From Gordonia alkanivorans NBRC 16433 (lineage in GTDB: Bacteria > Actinomycetota > Actinomycetes > Mycobacteriales > Mycobacteriaceae), in assembly GCF_000225505.1 (NCBI RefSeq), contig NZ_BACI01000118.1, positions 1-62,576 on the forward strand: a stretch of DNA of 62,576 bases, given 5' to 3'. A program made the translations under genes and the position numbers. The notes under the pieces are model-generated. The model had not been told where the DNA came from and searched no databases. It saw nothing but the letters and a program-made list of their open reading frames with translations. Positions within the stretch are counted from its first letter, which is position 1. Each line of letters starts with the position of its first letter. This document shows, piece by piece, positions 41,227 through 49,874 of the stretch.

Positions 41227-41820
41227 GTGAGTGGTCGCATGTCCTCGTCAAGCCCGGTTTCCGACGGCACGCCGCCCCCGGTCGACCCAGCGGCGCGGGC
41301 GCGACTCGCCGAACTGGTCCGCGAACTCGCCGTCGTGCACGGCAAGGTGACACTCTCCTCCGGTAAGGAGGCCGACTACTACGTCGACCTGCGCCGCGCG
41401 ACCCTGCATCACGAGGCCTCCCGCCTGATCGGCACGCTCATGCGCGAGCTGACCGCCGACTGGGAGTACGTCGCCGTGGGTGGTCTGACGCTCGGCGCCG
41501 ACCCGGTCGCGACGTCGATCATGCACGCCGACGGTCGCGACATCGACGCCTTCGTGGTGCGCAAGGCCGCAAAAGCCCACGGCATGCAGCGTCGAATCGA
41601 GGGCCCGGACATCGTCGGCCGCAGCGTGCTCGTCGTCGAGGACACCAGCACGACGGGCGCCTCGCCGTCGACCGCAGTGGAGGCCGTGCGTGAGATCGGC
41701 GGCAACGTCGTCGGTGTCGCCACCGTCGTCGACCGTGCGACCGGCGCGGACGCGGTCATCACCGGGCTGGGCGTGCCCTACCGCTCACTGCTCGGGCTGA
41801 GCGATCTCGGCCTTGCCTGA
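41227..41820 (+). CDS. pyrE: Orotate phosphoribosyltransferase
   Basis: 197 aa from GTG 41227, 7 bp after GGAGAG; ATG 41239 is an alternative. SSGKEADYYVDLRRATLHHE, YVAVGGLTLGADPVATSIMH, FVVRKAAKAHGMQRRIEGP and the PRPP-binding loop VLVVEDTSTTGASPSTAVEA identify PyrE, which joins orotate and PRPP to OMP in pyrimidine synthesis. Normal length. The stop overlaps the next gene's start by 8 bp. Confidence 0.95.
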   Translation: MSGRMSSSSPVSDGTPPPVDPAARARLAELVRELAVVHGKVTLSSGKEADYYVDLRRATLHHEASRLIGTLMRELTADWEYVAVGGLTLGADPVATSIMHADGRDIDAFVVRKAAKAHGMQRRIEGPDIVGRSVLVVEDTSTTGASPSTAVEAVREIGGNVVGVATVVDRATGADAVITGLGVPYRSLLGLSDLGLA

Positions 41821-42499
41821 CGCACCCGATCCAGACGCCGGGGTCGCCGGTCCCACCGAGTGGGTGACGGGACCGCCGGTCGGTGTGGGCCCCTGGTCGG
41901 TCGAACACCCCGGTGAGCCGACCCCGGACGACGACCACCTCGACCCCGAACTGCTCGCGACCGGCGACACCCGAAACGTCGTCGACGCGTACCGGTACTG
42001 GAAGCGCGAGGAGATCGTCGCCGACATCGACACGCGCCGGCACCCGCTGCACGTCGCCATCGAGAACTTCGCCCACGACGCCAACATCGGCACCGTCGTG
42101 CGTACCGCGAACGCGTTCGCCGTCGCGGCGGTCCACATCGTCGGACGACGCCGCTGGAACCGTCGCGGCGCGATGGTCACCGACCGCTACCAGCACCTGA
42201 TGCACCACGACACGGTCGGCGATCTGCTCGACTGGGCGCGCGGAGAAGGTCTGTCCGTCGTCGCGGTGGACAACACTCCGGGATCGCGTCCGCTGGAGAC
42301 CGTGGAACTTCCGCGCGAATGCGTGCTGCTGTTCGGTCAGGAAGGTCCGGGCGTGAGCGACGACGCGCAACGTCAGGCCGACATGACGGTGTCGATCGCG
42401 CAGTTCGGGTCGACCCGCAGCATCAACGCCGGAGTGGCTGCCGGGATCGCCATGCACGCGTGGATCCGGCAGCACGCCGATCTGGATCAGGCCTGGTAG
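41813..42499 (+). CDS. SpoU-type RNA 2'-O-methyltransferase (TrmH-like)
   Basis: 228 aa with a TTG start at 41813 that overlaps pyrE; a later GTG (after residue 16) is possible, since the first 50 residues are acidic and disordered. Core motifs: ENFAHDANIGTVVRTANAFA (motif 1), LFGQEGPGVSDDA (motif 2) and STRSINAGVAAGIAMHAW (motif 3, deep trefoil knot). It methylates rRNA or tRNA 2'-OH with SAM. The pair pyrE-SpoU also stands together in M. tuberculosis (Rv0382c/Rv0380c). Target base unknown. Confidence 0.88.
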   Translation: MPDAPDPDAGVAGPTEWVTGPPVGVGPWSVEHPGEPTPDDDHLDPELLATGDTRNVVDAYRYWKREEIVADIDTRRHPLHVAIENFAHDANIGTVVRTANAFAVAAVHIVGRRRWNRRGAMVTDRYQHLMHHDTVGDLLDWARGEGLSVVAVDNTPGSRPLETVELPRECVLLFGQEGPGVSDDAQRQADMTVSIAQFGSTRSINAGVAAGIAMHAWIRQHADLDQAW

Positions 42500-42503
42500 A
42501 CGA

Positions 42504-43235
42504 CTACTCGGCCGGGGGAGTGGGGGCCGGATCCTTCGAGGGGGCCAGCGGCTCCTCCTCGACGGGACGCTTGCGAGCCCGCAGGATGCGCTTGCCGATC
42601 TCCGAGATGATCGGGAGCACCGACACGAAGACGATGAGCAGGAAGATGTAGTCGACGTTGTCGCGGATGAACGCGATCTGTCCGAGGAAGTAGCCGAGCA
42701 GGGTCACGCCCGCGCCCCAGGCCACCGCGCCGACGATGTTGTAGGTCAGGAAGACGGGGTACCGCATCCGGGCGGCGCCCGCGACGAGCGGCGCGTAGGT
42801 ACGGACGATCGGGACGAAGCGGGCCAGGATGATCGTGACCGGGCCGTGCTTCTCGAAGAACTCGTGGGCCTCGTCGATGTAGACCTGTTTGAGGACCTTC
42901 GCGTTCGGTGTGAACAGCGTGTACCCGAGTTTCTTGCCGATCCAGTACCCGACCTGGTCACCGAGGAATGCGGCGATCGGGATGGTCACCAGCAGCACCC
43001 ACAGCGGCGCGAACGGCTCGATGTCGGCCGACTTCGCGGCGACGATCAGGCCCGCGGTGAACAGCAGGGAATCGCCCGGGAGCAGCGGGAACAGCAGGCC
43101 CGACTCGATGAACACCACCAAGAGCAGACCCGCCAGCATCCAGGTGCCGAACGAGTTGAGGAGGTTGACCGGATCCAGGAATCCCGGCAGAAGTGCCAGG
43201 TTGGTGGTCGTGGTGGCAAGTGCTGAGTCGATCAC
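42504..43235 (-). CDS. DedA-family membrane protein (putative polyprenyl-phosphate flippase)
   Basis: 243 aa from GTG 43235. Typical DedA layout: FIESGLLFPLLPGDSLLF, LGDQVGYWIGKKLGYTLF, HGPVTIILARFVPIVRTYAPLVAG, an amphipathic re-entrant helix, and a basic/acidic cytoplasmic tail. DedA proteins (UptA group) have been shown to flip undecaprenyl phosphate back across the membrane. It is convergent with the SpoU gene (5 bp between stops) and beside a DUF368 gene of analogous role. M. tuberculosis Rv0364 is the likely equivalent. Confidence 0.88.
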   Translation of the reverse strand: MIDSALATTTTNLALLPGFLDPVNLLNSFGTWMLAGLLLVVFIESGLLFPLLPGDSLLFTAGLIVAAKSADIEPFAPLWVLLVTIPIAAFLGDQVGYWIGKKLGYTLFTPNAKVLKQVYIDEAHEFFEKHGPVTIILARFVPIVRTYAPLVAGAARMRYPVFLTYNIVGAVAWGAGVTLLGYFLGQIAFIRDNVDYIFLLIVFVSVLPIISEIGKRILRARKRPVEEEPLAPSKDPAPTPPAE

Positions 43236-43311
43236 GGGAACCCAGAGTACCTGCGCGGGCGAGGAGGGTGGAATCGCGCGGGAACGGCGTCGGTGCGCCG
43301 CCCGGGAGCGA

Positions 43312-44292
43312 TCAGCCCGCAGCCCCGGCGGGCCGGCCGTTCGACGAGCCGAGTCTGCGTTGGACGAGCGCCACCGCGCCGACGATCGCGGCACCCAGGA
43401 CGAACATGCCCAACGCCCCCGGCCAGTCGTCGCCGATGGGCATCGGCGCACCGTCCGCCGGGTCCTGCCATGGCCACAGGGCTCGTAGCGAACCCAGCAG
43501 CAGGCCGGCGGCGCCGACCATCGCCAGGCTGTGGTGTGTGCGCAGCAGCCACTCGAGAGCCTGGACGAACGAGGCGAGGCCCACGACGGCGCCGGCGGCG
43601 AAAACCCCCAGATACATGAGGTCGCGGTCGTCGACGGCGGCCAGCGTCGGTGCGTAGAGACCGATCACGAGCAAGAAGAACGAACCCGAGACGCCCGGCA
43701 GGACGAGTGCGCAGACCGCGACCGACGCTGCGAAGAAGACCGCCACGAGCGGCGGATCGGACACCTCGGACCGCGGCAGCGACGTCAGCACGAACACGAG
43801 TACGGCCATCATCACGAACGTCAGGACGGCGGACAGTTTCGACGAGGTGGTCGTGAACGTACCGCGCGGGATCTCCTGGAACGGGATGGCCACCGACACC
43901 GCGATCATGCCGATGAACAGAGCCCGGGAGTACACCGGCTGCTCGGTGACGAATCCCTCCATCACGCCGGCGATCGAGAACACCGCGATCGCCATTCCCG
44001 CCAGAACCGGGACCATTAGCCACCAGTCGACCCGGTTGGCATCGTCGGATCGGACGCCCCGCAGGCGACGTGCCGGGAACGTCGTCGCCGCCTTCGCCGT
44101 CGCGATGAGCCGGTCGTATATGCCGGTGATCAGGGCAACGGTGCCGCCGGAGACTCCCGGGATGGTCTCGGCCACGCCGATGAGGGCACCGCGGCCCACA
44201 TCTGAGGCCACGGTGACCGCCGACGGTCGGGGGGACGGGTTGTCAGCGGGCGGGGAGTCGTCGGACCGGACCGGAGAACGTGAGGCTGCCAC
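43312..44292 (-). CDS. DUF368 membrane protein (PopT-type polyprenyl-phosphate flippase)
   Basis: 326 aa from GTG 44292. The duplicated hallmark appears as ETIPGVSGGTVALITGIYDR near residue 42 and LVLPGVSGSFFLLVIGLY near residue 195. Eight or more hydrophobic helices follow. Family members in Vibrio and Staphylococcus were identified as undecaprenyl-phosphate translocases. The disordered first 25 residues are cytoplasmic. It lies 76 bp upstream of the DedA gene on the same strand, so the two may form an operon. Confidence 0.87.
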   Translation of the reverse strand: MAASRSPVRSDDSPPADNPSPRPSAVTVASDVGRGALIGVAETIPGVSGGTVALITGIYDRLIATAKAATTFPARRLRGVRSDDANRVDWWLMVPVLAGMAIAVFSIAGVMEGFVTEQPVYSRALFIGMIAVSVAIPFQEIPRGTFTTTSSKLSAVLTFVMMAVLVFVLTSLPRSEVSDPPLVAVFFAASVAVCALVLPGVSGSFFLLVIGLYAPTLAAVDDRDLMYLGVFAAGAVVGLASFVQALEWLLRTHHSLAMVGAAGLLLGSLRALWPWQDPADGAPMPIGDDWPGALGMFVLGAAIVGAVALVQRRLGSSNGRPAGAAG

Positions 44293-44478
44293 ACCGAGAT
44301 CCTATCGATGTCTCTCGGTGCAGGTCCGGGCCCGAATGGTGGGCGCACCGGCCGGTGTGGCACCTGCCATACTGAGGGAAGTCCGGCCGCGGGAAGTCCG
44401 GCTGCTCGCCACGGCGCATCAACCGTGGGCGAGAGAACCCGAACACCAGAGCACATCAACACCCTGGAGGATTCGTCG

Positions 44479-45516
44479 ATGCCCATTGCAACCCCGGAGC
44501 AGTACGCCGAGATGTTCGACAAGGCGAAGAAGGGTGGTTACGCATTCCCCGCGATCAACTGCACCTCGTCGTCGACCATCAACGCCGCGATCAAGGGCTT
44601 CGCCGACGCCGGCAGTGACGGCATCATCCAGTTCTCGACCGGTGGTGCCGAGTTCGGTTCGGGCCAGGGCGTCAAGGACATGGTGACCGGTGCCGTGGCA
44701 CTCGCCGAGTTCGCACACGTCGTCGCCGCCAAGTACGACGTCCTCATCGGCCTGCACACCGACCACTGCCCCAAGGACAAGCTGGACACCTACGTGCGTC
44801 CGCTGCTGCAGATCTCGCAGGAGCGCGTCGACGCCGGCCGCAACCCGCTGTTCCAGTCGCACATGTGGGACGGCAGTGCCGTGCCGCTCGACGAGAACCT
44901 GGAGATCGCCAAGGAGCTCCTCGCCAAGGCGGGCGCGGCCAACATCATCCTGGAGATCGAGATCGGCGTGGTCGGCGGTGAAGAGGACGGCGTCGAGAAC
45001 GAGATCAACGACAAGCTGTTCACCACCCCCGAGGACTTCGAGAAGACCATCGAGGCACTGGGCGCCAGCGACTCGGGCAACCGCTACCTGCTCGCCGCCA
45101 CCTTCGGCAACGTCCACGGCGTCTACAAGCCGGGCAACGTCAAGCTGCGTCCCGACGTGCTGAACACCGGCCAGGAGGTCGCCGCCAAGAAGCTGGGTCT
45201 GGCCGATGGTGCCAAGCCCTTCGACTTCGTCTTCCACGGCGGCTCGGGCTCGCTGAAGAGCGAGATCGACGAGGCGCTCAGCTACGGCGTGGTGAAGATG
45301 AACGTCGACACCGACACCCAGTACGCCTACACCCGTCCGGTCGCCGGCCACATGTTCGGCAACTACGACGGCGTCCTCAAGGTCGACGGCGACGTGGGCA
45401 ACAAGAAGGTCTACGACCCGCGCAGCTGGTCGAAGAAGGCCGAGGCCAGCATGAGTGAGCGCGTCGTCGAGGCGTGCAACGACCTCAAGTCGAACGGCAA
45501 GTCGCTGACCGCCTGA
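44479..45516 (+). CDS. fba: Class II fructose-bisphosphate aldolase
   Basis: 345 aa; ATG 44479 after CTGGAGG. MPIATPEQYAEMFDKAKKGG is the standard actinobacterial start. Zinc and active-site motifs: GLHTDHCPKDKLD, LEIEIGVVGGEEDGVENE, ATFGNVHGVYKPGNVKL, VFHGGSGSLKSEI and KMNVDTDTQYAYTRP. It cleaves fructose-1,6-bisphosphate to DHAP and glyceraldehyde 3-phosphate in glycolysis and gluconeogenesis. Single gene followed by a strong terminator; codon use is very biased, as for a highly expressed protein. Confidence 0.97.
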   Translation: MPIATPEQYAEMFDKAKKGGYAFPAINCTSSSTINAAIKGFADAGSDGIIQFSTGGAEFGSGQGVKDMVTGAVALAEFAHVVAAKYDVLIGLHTDHCPKDKLDTYVRPLLQISQERVDAGRNPLFQSHMWDGSAVPLDENLEIAKELLAKAGAANIILEIEIGVVGGEEDGVENEINDKLFTTPEDFEKTIEALGASDSGNRYLLAATFGNVHGVYKPGNVKLRPDVLNTGQEVAAKKLGLADGAKPFDFVFHGGSGSLKSEIDEALSYGVVKMNVDTDTQYAYTRPVAGHMFGNYDGVLKVDGDVGNKKVYDPRSWSKKAEASMSERVVEACNDLKSNGKSLTA

Positions 45517-45528
45517 TCGTCTGACACA

Positions 45529-45570
45529 AGTTCTGCCCGCACCCCCGCGAGGGTGCGGGCAGAACTGTTT
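45529..45570 (+). terminator. Intrinsic terminator after fba
   Basis: AGTTCTGCCCGCACCC and GGGTGCGGGCAGAACT form a perfect 16-bp stem with a 6-base loop, followed by GTTTT. It is symmetrical enough to work for the convergent gene at 45647 as well. Confidence 0.9.
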
Positions 45571-45646
45571 TCGAGCCCTGGTCGGACTCGACGTGGGGTC
45601 GTCCGGCGGTGACCTCACGCCGGGGAGGTGGAACGGCCGCAGCGCG

Positions 45647-45967
45647 TCAGGAGGTGAGCAAACCGACCATCACCGCCACCGCCAGCGCGATCATCACGAG
45701 CGCGGAGACGAGGACCGCGGGATCGGTGCGTGAACCGGACCCCGAGCCGGCGCGTGCACCGGTGCTCCGGGGATGCGTGGGCCGGATACGCCGCGACGGA
45801 CCGCTCGACACGGGCGGAGGTGTGGGGCGCCGAGGGGTGAAATAGGCGGGGACATCCGACGGCCGATCCCGCTGTTCCGGCGGGCCGTCATACCGGACCG
45901 CATCCGGGACATGCTGCGGCGGCGGGGGTGTGGTCGACGGGGGACCCCACCCCTGACCGCCGGTCAC
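45647..45967 (-). CDS. Small proline-rich protein with C-terminal membrane anchor
   Basis: 106 aa from GTG 45967, whose GTGA overlaps the stop of the larger upstream gene. A Pro/Arg-rich, likely disordered N-terminal part (PPSTTPPPPQHVPDAV) is followed by one C-terminal transmembrane helix (AVLVSALVMIALAVAVMVGLL). No family recognised. The coupling suggests it acts with the acidic membrane protein encoded upstream; a tail-anchored topology is expected. Confidence 0.65.
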   Translation of the reverse strand: MTGGQGWGPPSTTPPPPQHVPDAVRYDGPPEQRDRPSDVPAYFTPRRPTPPPVSSGPSRRIRPTHPRSTGARAGSGSGSRTDPAVLVSALVMIALAVAVMVGLLTS

Positions 45968-48066
45968 GTGGGGTTGCACACCTTCCAGTCATCACCCTCG
46001 CGCTGCAGGTTCAGCGTCACCGTCTCGGGGGCGTCCGGGGCACTCGTGTGTACCGCGACGACCTCCACCACGGCCAGCTCGCCGCCCTCGACCACTCGGA
46101 CGGCGTTGATCGCCTGGGTCTGGACGAGCTCGTTGCGTGCCTTCTGTGCGTCGTAGGTCTTCTGGTAGGCGGCGTCGTCGAAGTCCTCGTAGAAGGCATG
46201 GAGCTCGCCACACGTGACCGAACGCAGGGTCTCGAGGTCGCCCTCGTACAGCGCGGTCGTGTAGTCGAGCGCCACCTCGGCGGCCTCGTCGGCCGGCGGG
46301 GTCGCCGTCATGTTCTGGTAGGCGAAGATGCCGCCGATGACCGCCGCGATCACCACGAGGATCGCGGCGACGGCGATCAGCGGGCCCATGCCGCGCTTCT
46401 TGGTGGTCCTGGTCGGCCTGCTGCCGGGGATGACCTGCGGCTGTTGTGTCGTGGTCGTCCACTCGCCGGTCGACGGCGCGGTGACCGCGGGCTCGGGGAC
46501 GGTGTCGGTGCGCTCATCCGGCGTCGCAGCCTTCGCGCCGGCCGCGGCTGCTGCACCGGCAGCGGCTGCTGCCGGAATCACCTTCGTGGTGGCATCGGAG
46601 TCGTCGGCCGGCTCGTTTTCCGGCGTGGCCGTCGCGGGGTCGTCCTCGCCCTTCGCCAGCGATATCGCCTCGGTCGGGGCGTCGGCGGCCGGTGCCTCGT
46701 CGTCGGTCGCGGTGGCGCCTGCGTCTCCGGCCCCGGCCTCTTCGACTTCGGCGCCCCCGGACTCCGCACCCTCGGACTCCGCACCCTCGGGTTCGGTCGG
46801 CTCGTGCTCCGCTTCGGGTTCCTCTGCCTCGACCCCGTCAGTGGCGTCGGAGGGCTCCTCGGTCGCGATGGCGGCCTCGTCGGCGGGCTCGGCAGCCTGT
46901 TCGGCTTCGGCGTCGGTGTCCTCGGCCTCGCCTGCCGCAGGGGCGGATTCGGCCTCGCCGTCGGCGACGGAATCCTCGGACTCGGCTTCCGCGCCGGCCC
47001 GGTCGGTGACATCCTCGCCCGTGGTCTCGTCGTCGTCGCCGGCCACGGCAGCACCGGCGGCTGACGCACCCACGGCGCCCGCCGCGACGGCGGCAGCAGC
47101 TGCGCCCGCCCCGGACTCGTCGGTGACGTCGGGCTCGGCGGCTTCGGCGGTTTCCGACTCGGCGTCAGCCGAGTCCGACTCGACCGCGTCCGAGTCCGTG
47201 CCCGGCTCCTCGGCATCCGCCGGCTCGGCGGCCTCGTCCAGCGCCGAAGGCTCATCGGCCACCGGCTCGGTGGCTTCCTCGGCATCTGCCTCGGCATCTG
47301 CCTCAGCCGGCTCGGGCGCCGCAGAGGTCGCGTCGATGTCGTCGAGATCTTCGAGTTCGCTCGGGTCGGGGAGATCCTCGCGGCGGATCACGGTGGTCTT
47401 GGAGTCGCTCGGACCCAGGCGGGCGGGCTTGCTCTCCGGCTCGGCCGGGGTTTTTTCGGCGTCGGATGTGTCGGCATCGGGAGTGTCCGCGGCGTCGGTG
47501 CCGAGGGGATCGATCGAGTCCAGATCCTCGAGATCCTCCAGCGACGGCAGGTTGTCCCGGCTGATGATCTGGGTCGCACCGTCGATCCCGCGCCCGCCCT
47601 TCGGCTTCGGAGCCTTGGCCGAGGCCTTCTTCGCGGGGGTCTGGGCATCAGAAGCGTCGGTGCCGGTGTCTGCCGCGTCGTCGGCTTTGTTCTCGGCGGT
47701 GTCGTTCTGGGTGGGATCGTCCACGGCTGGCTCGTGGCCCTCTCTGCTGGTGCTCTGGTTCTCGGCGTCGTCGCCGGTCGGAACAGTATCCGGGGTGATG
47801 TCCGCGATGTCCGGACGAGATCGGGAATTCTGGCCGGATTTCGTTGCGGGTGGCCTCGACGGGGCGGTGCCCGGTGTGTCGCCGGGGCCTGCGTCGGATC
47901 GGCCGGTGAGCTCCCGACCCGCGTCCGCGCCACCAGGAGCGGACGCAGCGGGCCCGGCGCCGGCGCCCGGTCGGCCGCTCCGCCGTGAGCGACGTTCGTC
48001 CCGGGCCTGGCGCAGCGTCGAAAGTGCTTTGGTGACAGCAGCTCTCGGCTTGTCGGATCGAGCCAT
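45964..48066 (-). CDS. Large acidic, alanine-rich single-pass membrane protein (Rv0361-like)
   Basis: 700 aa; ATG 48066 after GGGGTG. The first 540 residues are low-complexity (Ala, Glu, Asp, Pro, Ser, Thr), strongly acidic after a basic start. A transmembrane helix (GPLIAVAAILVVIAAVIGGIFAY) follows near residue 575, then an extracytoplasmic DUF4878-like domain of about 110 residues (ALDYTTALYEGDLETLRSVT, VVEVVAVHTSAPDA). Two copies of an internal motif, IISRDNLPSLEDLEDLDSID (about 167-186) and VIRREDLPDPSELEDLDDID (about 226-245), lie in the cytoplasmic part. Position and C-terminus match M. tuberculosis Rv0361. The acidic arm may bind a partner or be phosphorylated on Thr residues. Confidence 0.75.
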   Translation of the reverse strand: MARSDKPRAAVTKALSTLRQARDERRSRRSGRPGAGAGPAASAPGGADAGRELTGRSDAGPGDTPGTAPSRPPATKSGQNSRSRPDIADITPDTVPTGDDAENQSTSREGHEPAVDDPTQNDTAENKADDAADTGTDASDAQTPAKKASAKAPKPKGGRGIDGATQIISRDNLPSLEDLEDLDSIDPLGTDAADTPDADTSDAEKTPAEPESKPARLGPSDSKTTVIRREDLPDPSELEDLDDIDATSAAPEPAEADAEADAEEATEPVADEPSALDEAAEPADAEEPGTDSDAVESDSADAESETAEAAEPDVTDESGAGAAAAAVAAGAVGASAAGAAVAGDDDETTGEDVTDRAGAEAESEDSVADGEAESAPAAGEAEDTDAEAEQAAEPADEAAIATEEPSDATDGVEAEEPEAEHEPTEPEGAESEGAESGGAEVEEAGAGDAGATATDDEAPAADAPTEAISLAKGEDDPATATPENEPADDSDATTKVIPAAAAAGAAAAAGAKAATPDERTDTVPEPAVTAPSTGEWTTTTQQPQVIPGSRPTRTTKKRGMGPLIAVAAILVVIAAVIGGIFAYQNMTATPPADEAAEVALDYTTALYEGDLETLRSVTCGELHAFYEDFDDAAYQKTYDAQKARNELVQTQAINAVRVVEGGELAVVEVVAVHTSAPDAPETVTLNLQREGDDWKVCNPT

Positions 48067-48234
48067 CGACTGATCACCCCGCATTCTGCCCATCGCATGG
48101 TTTCGGTCCGGCCACCGAGTAGCTCGGCGACAGGACCGATTGCGCCATTCACCCTAGCGAATCGTCGGCAGGTCCAGCACTACGGCGTTCGGTCGATGCG
48201 GTCACAGGAGCGGGCTCGATGCTTGAATGGGTAC

Positions 48235-48681
48235 ATGACGTCTTTCGGAGATCTCCTCGGCCCGCAGCCGGTTCTGCTCACCGGCGACGACGACGCCGAG
48301 TCGGACCTGCTCAACGGGGCCGTCCCGGCCGAGGTCGCGGCCGCCCATCCCACCGCCTCCATCGCCTGGGCGTATCTCGCCGAGGCGGCGCTCGCAGCCT
48401 CGACCGCAGCCGGCGAGGCCGGCGACACCGGTGCCGTCATCGCCGCCTACGCCTACGCGCGGACCGGCTACCACCGCGGGCTCGACCAGCTGCGTCGTCA
48501 CGGATGGAAGGGCTTCGGTCCCGTTCCGTGGAGCCACGAACCCAACCGCGGATTCCTGCGATGCGTCGGTGCCCTTGCCCGGGCCGCGGAACTGATCGGC
48601 GAAGAGGACGAGCACCTGCGTTGCCTCGACCTCCTCAACGACAGCGATCCCAGGGCGGCCACCGAGCTCGGCCTGGTCTGA
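48235..48681 (+). CDS. DUF3151 protein (Rv0360c-like)
   Basis: 148 aa; ATG 48235 (no strong Shine-Dalgarno; possibly near-leaderless). SFGDLLGPQPVLLTGDDDAE, ASIAWAYLAEAALAA, AYAYARTGYHRGLDQLRRHG and WSHEPNRGFLRCVGALARAA are typical of DUF3151, a helical repeat-like actinobacterial protein of unknown role. It is divergent from the Rv0361-like gene across 168 bp and 19 bp before the FUSC-type transporter. Family call confident, function unknown. Confidence 0.85.
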   Translation: MTSFGDLLGPQPVLLTGDDDAESDLLNGAVPAEVAAAHPTASIAWAYLAEAALAASTAAGEAGDTGAVIAAYAYARTGYHRGLDQLRRHGWKGFGPVPWSHEPNRGFLRCVGALARAAELIGEEDEHLRCLDLLNDSDPRAATELGLV

Positions 48682-48700
48682 CCGACCCGCGACTCGTCGA

Positions 48701-49822
48701 ATGTCGGCAGCCGCGAGCGACTCGTTCCCGCGCAGGGTCTACGACTCCCTGCCCGGTGCGCTGAAACGACGCCTCCGTCGACTCCGGGTCTCCCTGGTTC
48801 CGATCGTCCAGTGCGCACTCGCCGCGGGCCTCGCGTGGTGGATCGCGATGCACGTGTTCGATCACCCGGACCCGTTCTTCGCGCCGATCGCCGCGGTGAT
48901 CTCACTCGGGTTGGGCCTCGGGCGGCGCTGGCGCAGGTCGGTCGAACTCGTCGGCGGTGTCGCGATCGGCATCCTCGTCGGCGATCTCTTCATCGGTGCT
49001 GTCGGAGAGGGTGCCTGGCAGATCATCGTGGTGGTCGTGCTGGCGATGGCACTCGCCGTGCTGCTCGACGACGGCCCGCTGATCCCGATGCAGGCGGCGT
49101 CGTCGGCCGTCCTGGTCGCGACACTCCTGCCGCCCGGCGGCGTCGCCGGATTCCACCGGGCCATCGACGCGTTGATCGGTGGGCTCGTCGGAATCCTGGT
49201 GGGCGCACTCTTTCCCGTGAATCCCGCGGCACGGGCGCGCGAGGATGCCGCGGGGGTACTCGTCACGGTTCGTGATGCGGCGCGGTCGGTCGCCGCGGGT
49301 TTGCGTAGCGGAGATGCGGAGACGATCGCCGCCGCGCTCGAATCCGCACGCGGTACCCAGTCGGCGATCAACATGATGCGGGCCGACATGTCCGGGGGCA
49401 GAGAGGTCACCCGGATCTCCCCGTTGTACTGGAGTTCTCGAACCCGCCTGGACCGGCTGGTCGCCACGGCCGATCCCATCGACAATGCGGTCCGCAACCT
49501 GCGGATCATCGCGCGGCGATCGCTCGCCATCACCCAGCGCGGGGAGACGGTGCAACCGGCGCTGATCGACATCATCGACGACATCGGGGGCGCCTTCGAG
49601 GTCCTGCGGGCGATGATGATGGCCGATCCCGGCGACGATCCCGATCCGGTGGAGGCGGCCCGCGTCGTCCGGTCCATCGTCCGCAAGGCGCGCATCGAGC
49701 TGGCCGCGAACAGCGATCTCTCCGAGGCCGCGTTGCTCGCGGAGATCCGCTCCCTCCTCGTCGACCTGCTGATGATCGCCGGGCTGCGGCGCTCCTCGGC
49801 GCTGGCGACCCTGCGGAGCTGA
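48701..49822 (+). CDS. FUSC/aromatic-acid-exporter-like membrane protein
   Basis: 373 aa; ATG 48701. After a basic start, six hydrophobic helices in the first 180 residues (VQCALAAGLAWWIAMHVF, FFAPIAAVISLGLGLGRRWR, VGGVAIGILVGDLFIGAVG, GGLVGILVGALFPVNP) form one FUSC module, and a cytoplasmic helical domain fills the rest. GRRWRRSVE after helix 2 is the family signature. Only one membrane module is present, as in the short actinobacterial ArAE-like proteins, which probably dimerise. Substrate unknown. Confidence 0.82.
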   Translation: MSAAASDSFPRRVYDSLPGALKRRLRRLRVSLVPIVQCALAAGLAWWIAMHVFDHPDPFFAPIAAVISLGLGLGRRWRRSVELVGGVAIGILVGDLFIGAVGEGAWQIIVVVVLAMALAVLLDDGPLIPMQAASSAVLVATLLPPGGVAGFHRAIDALIGGLVGILVGALFPVNPAARAREDAAGVLVTVRDAARSVAAGLRSGDAETIAAALESARGTQSAINMMRADMSGGREVTRISPLYWSSRTRLDRLVATADPIDNAVRNLRIIARRSLAITQRGETVQPALIDIIDDIGGAFEVLRAMMMADPGDDPDPVEAARVVRSIVRKARIELAANSDLSEAALLAEIRSLLVDLLMIAGLRRSSALATLRS

Positions 49823-49841
49823 CGCGCGCCGGTGTTGCCTC

Positions 49842-49861
49842 ATATGCAGACTTCTGCATAT
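49842..49861. promoter_or_regulatory. Perfect palindrome before the CDF transporter (metal-regulator-type operator)
   Basis: ATATGCAGA (49842-49850), CT, TCTGCATAT (49853-49861): exact 9-2-9 inverted repeat ending 13 bp before the ATG. AT-rich hyphenated palindromes of this kind are bound by ArsR/SmtB metal sensors. Confidence 0.65.
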
Positions 49862-49874
49862 ATTGACCGCCATC

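Noticed and set aside
46328..48073. 581-aa Ser/Ala-rich forward frame
   Set aside because: Mirror of the acidic Ala-rich gene on the reverse strand; low complexity on one strand gives open frames on the other.
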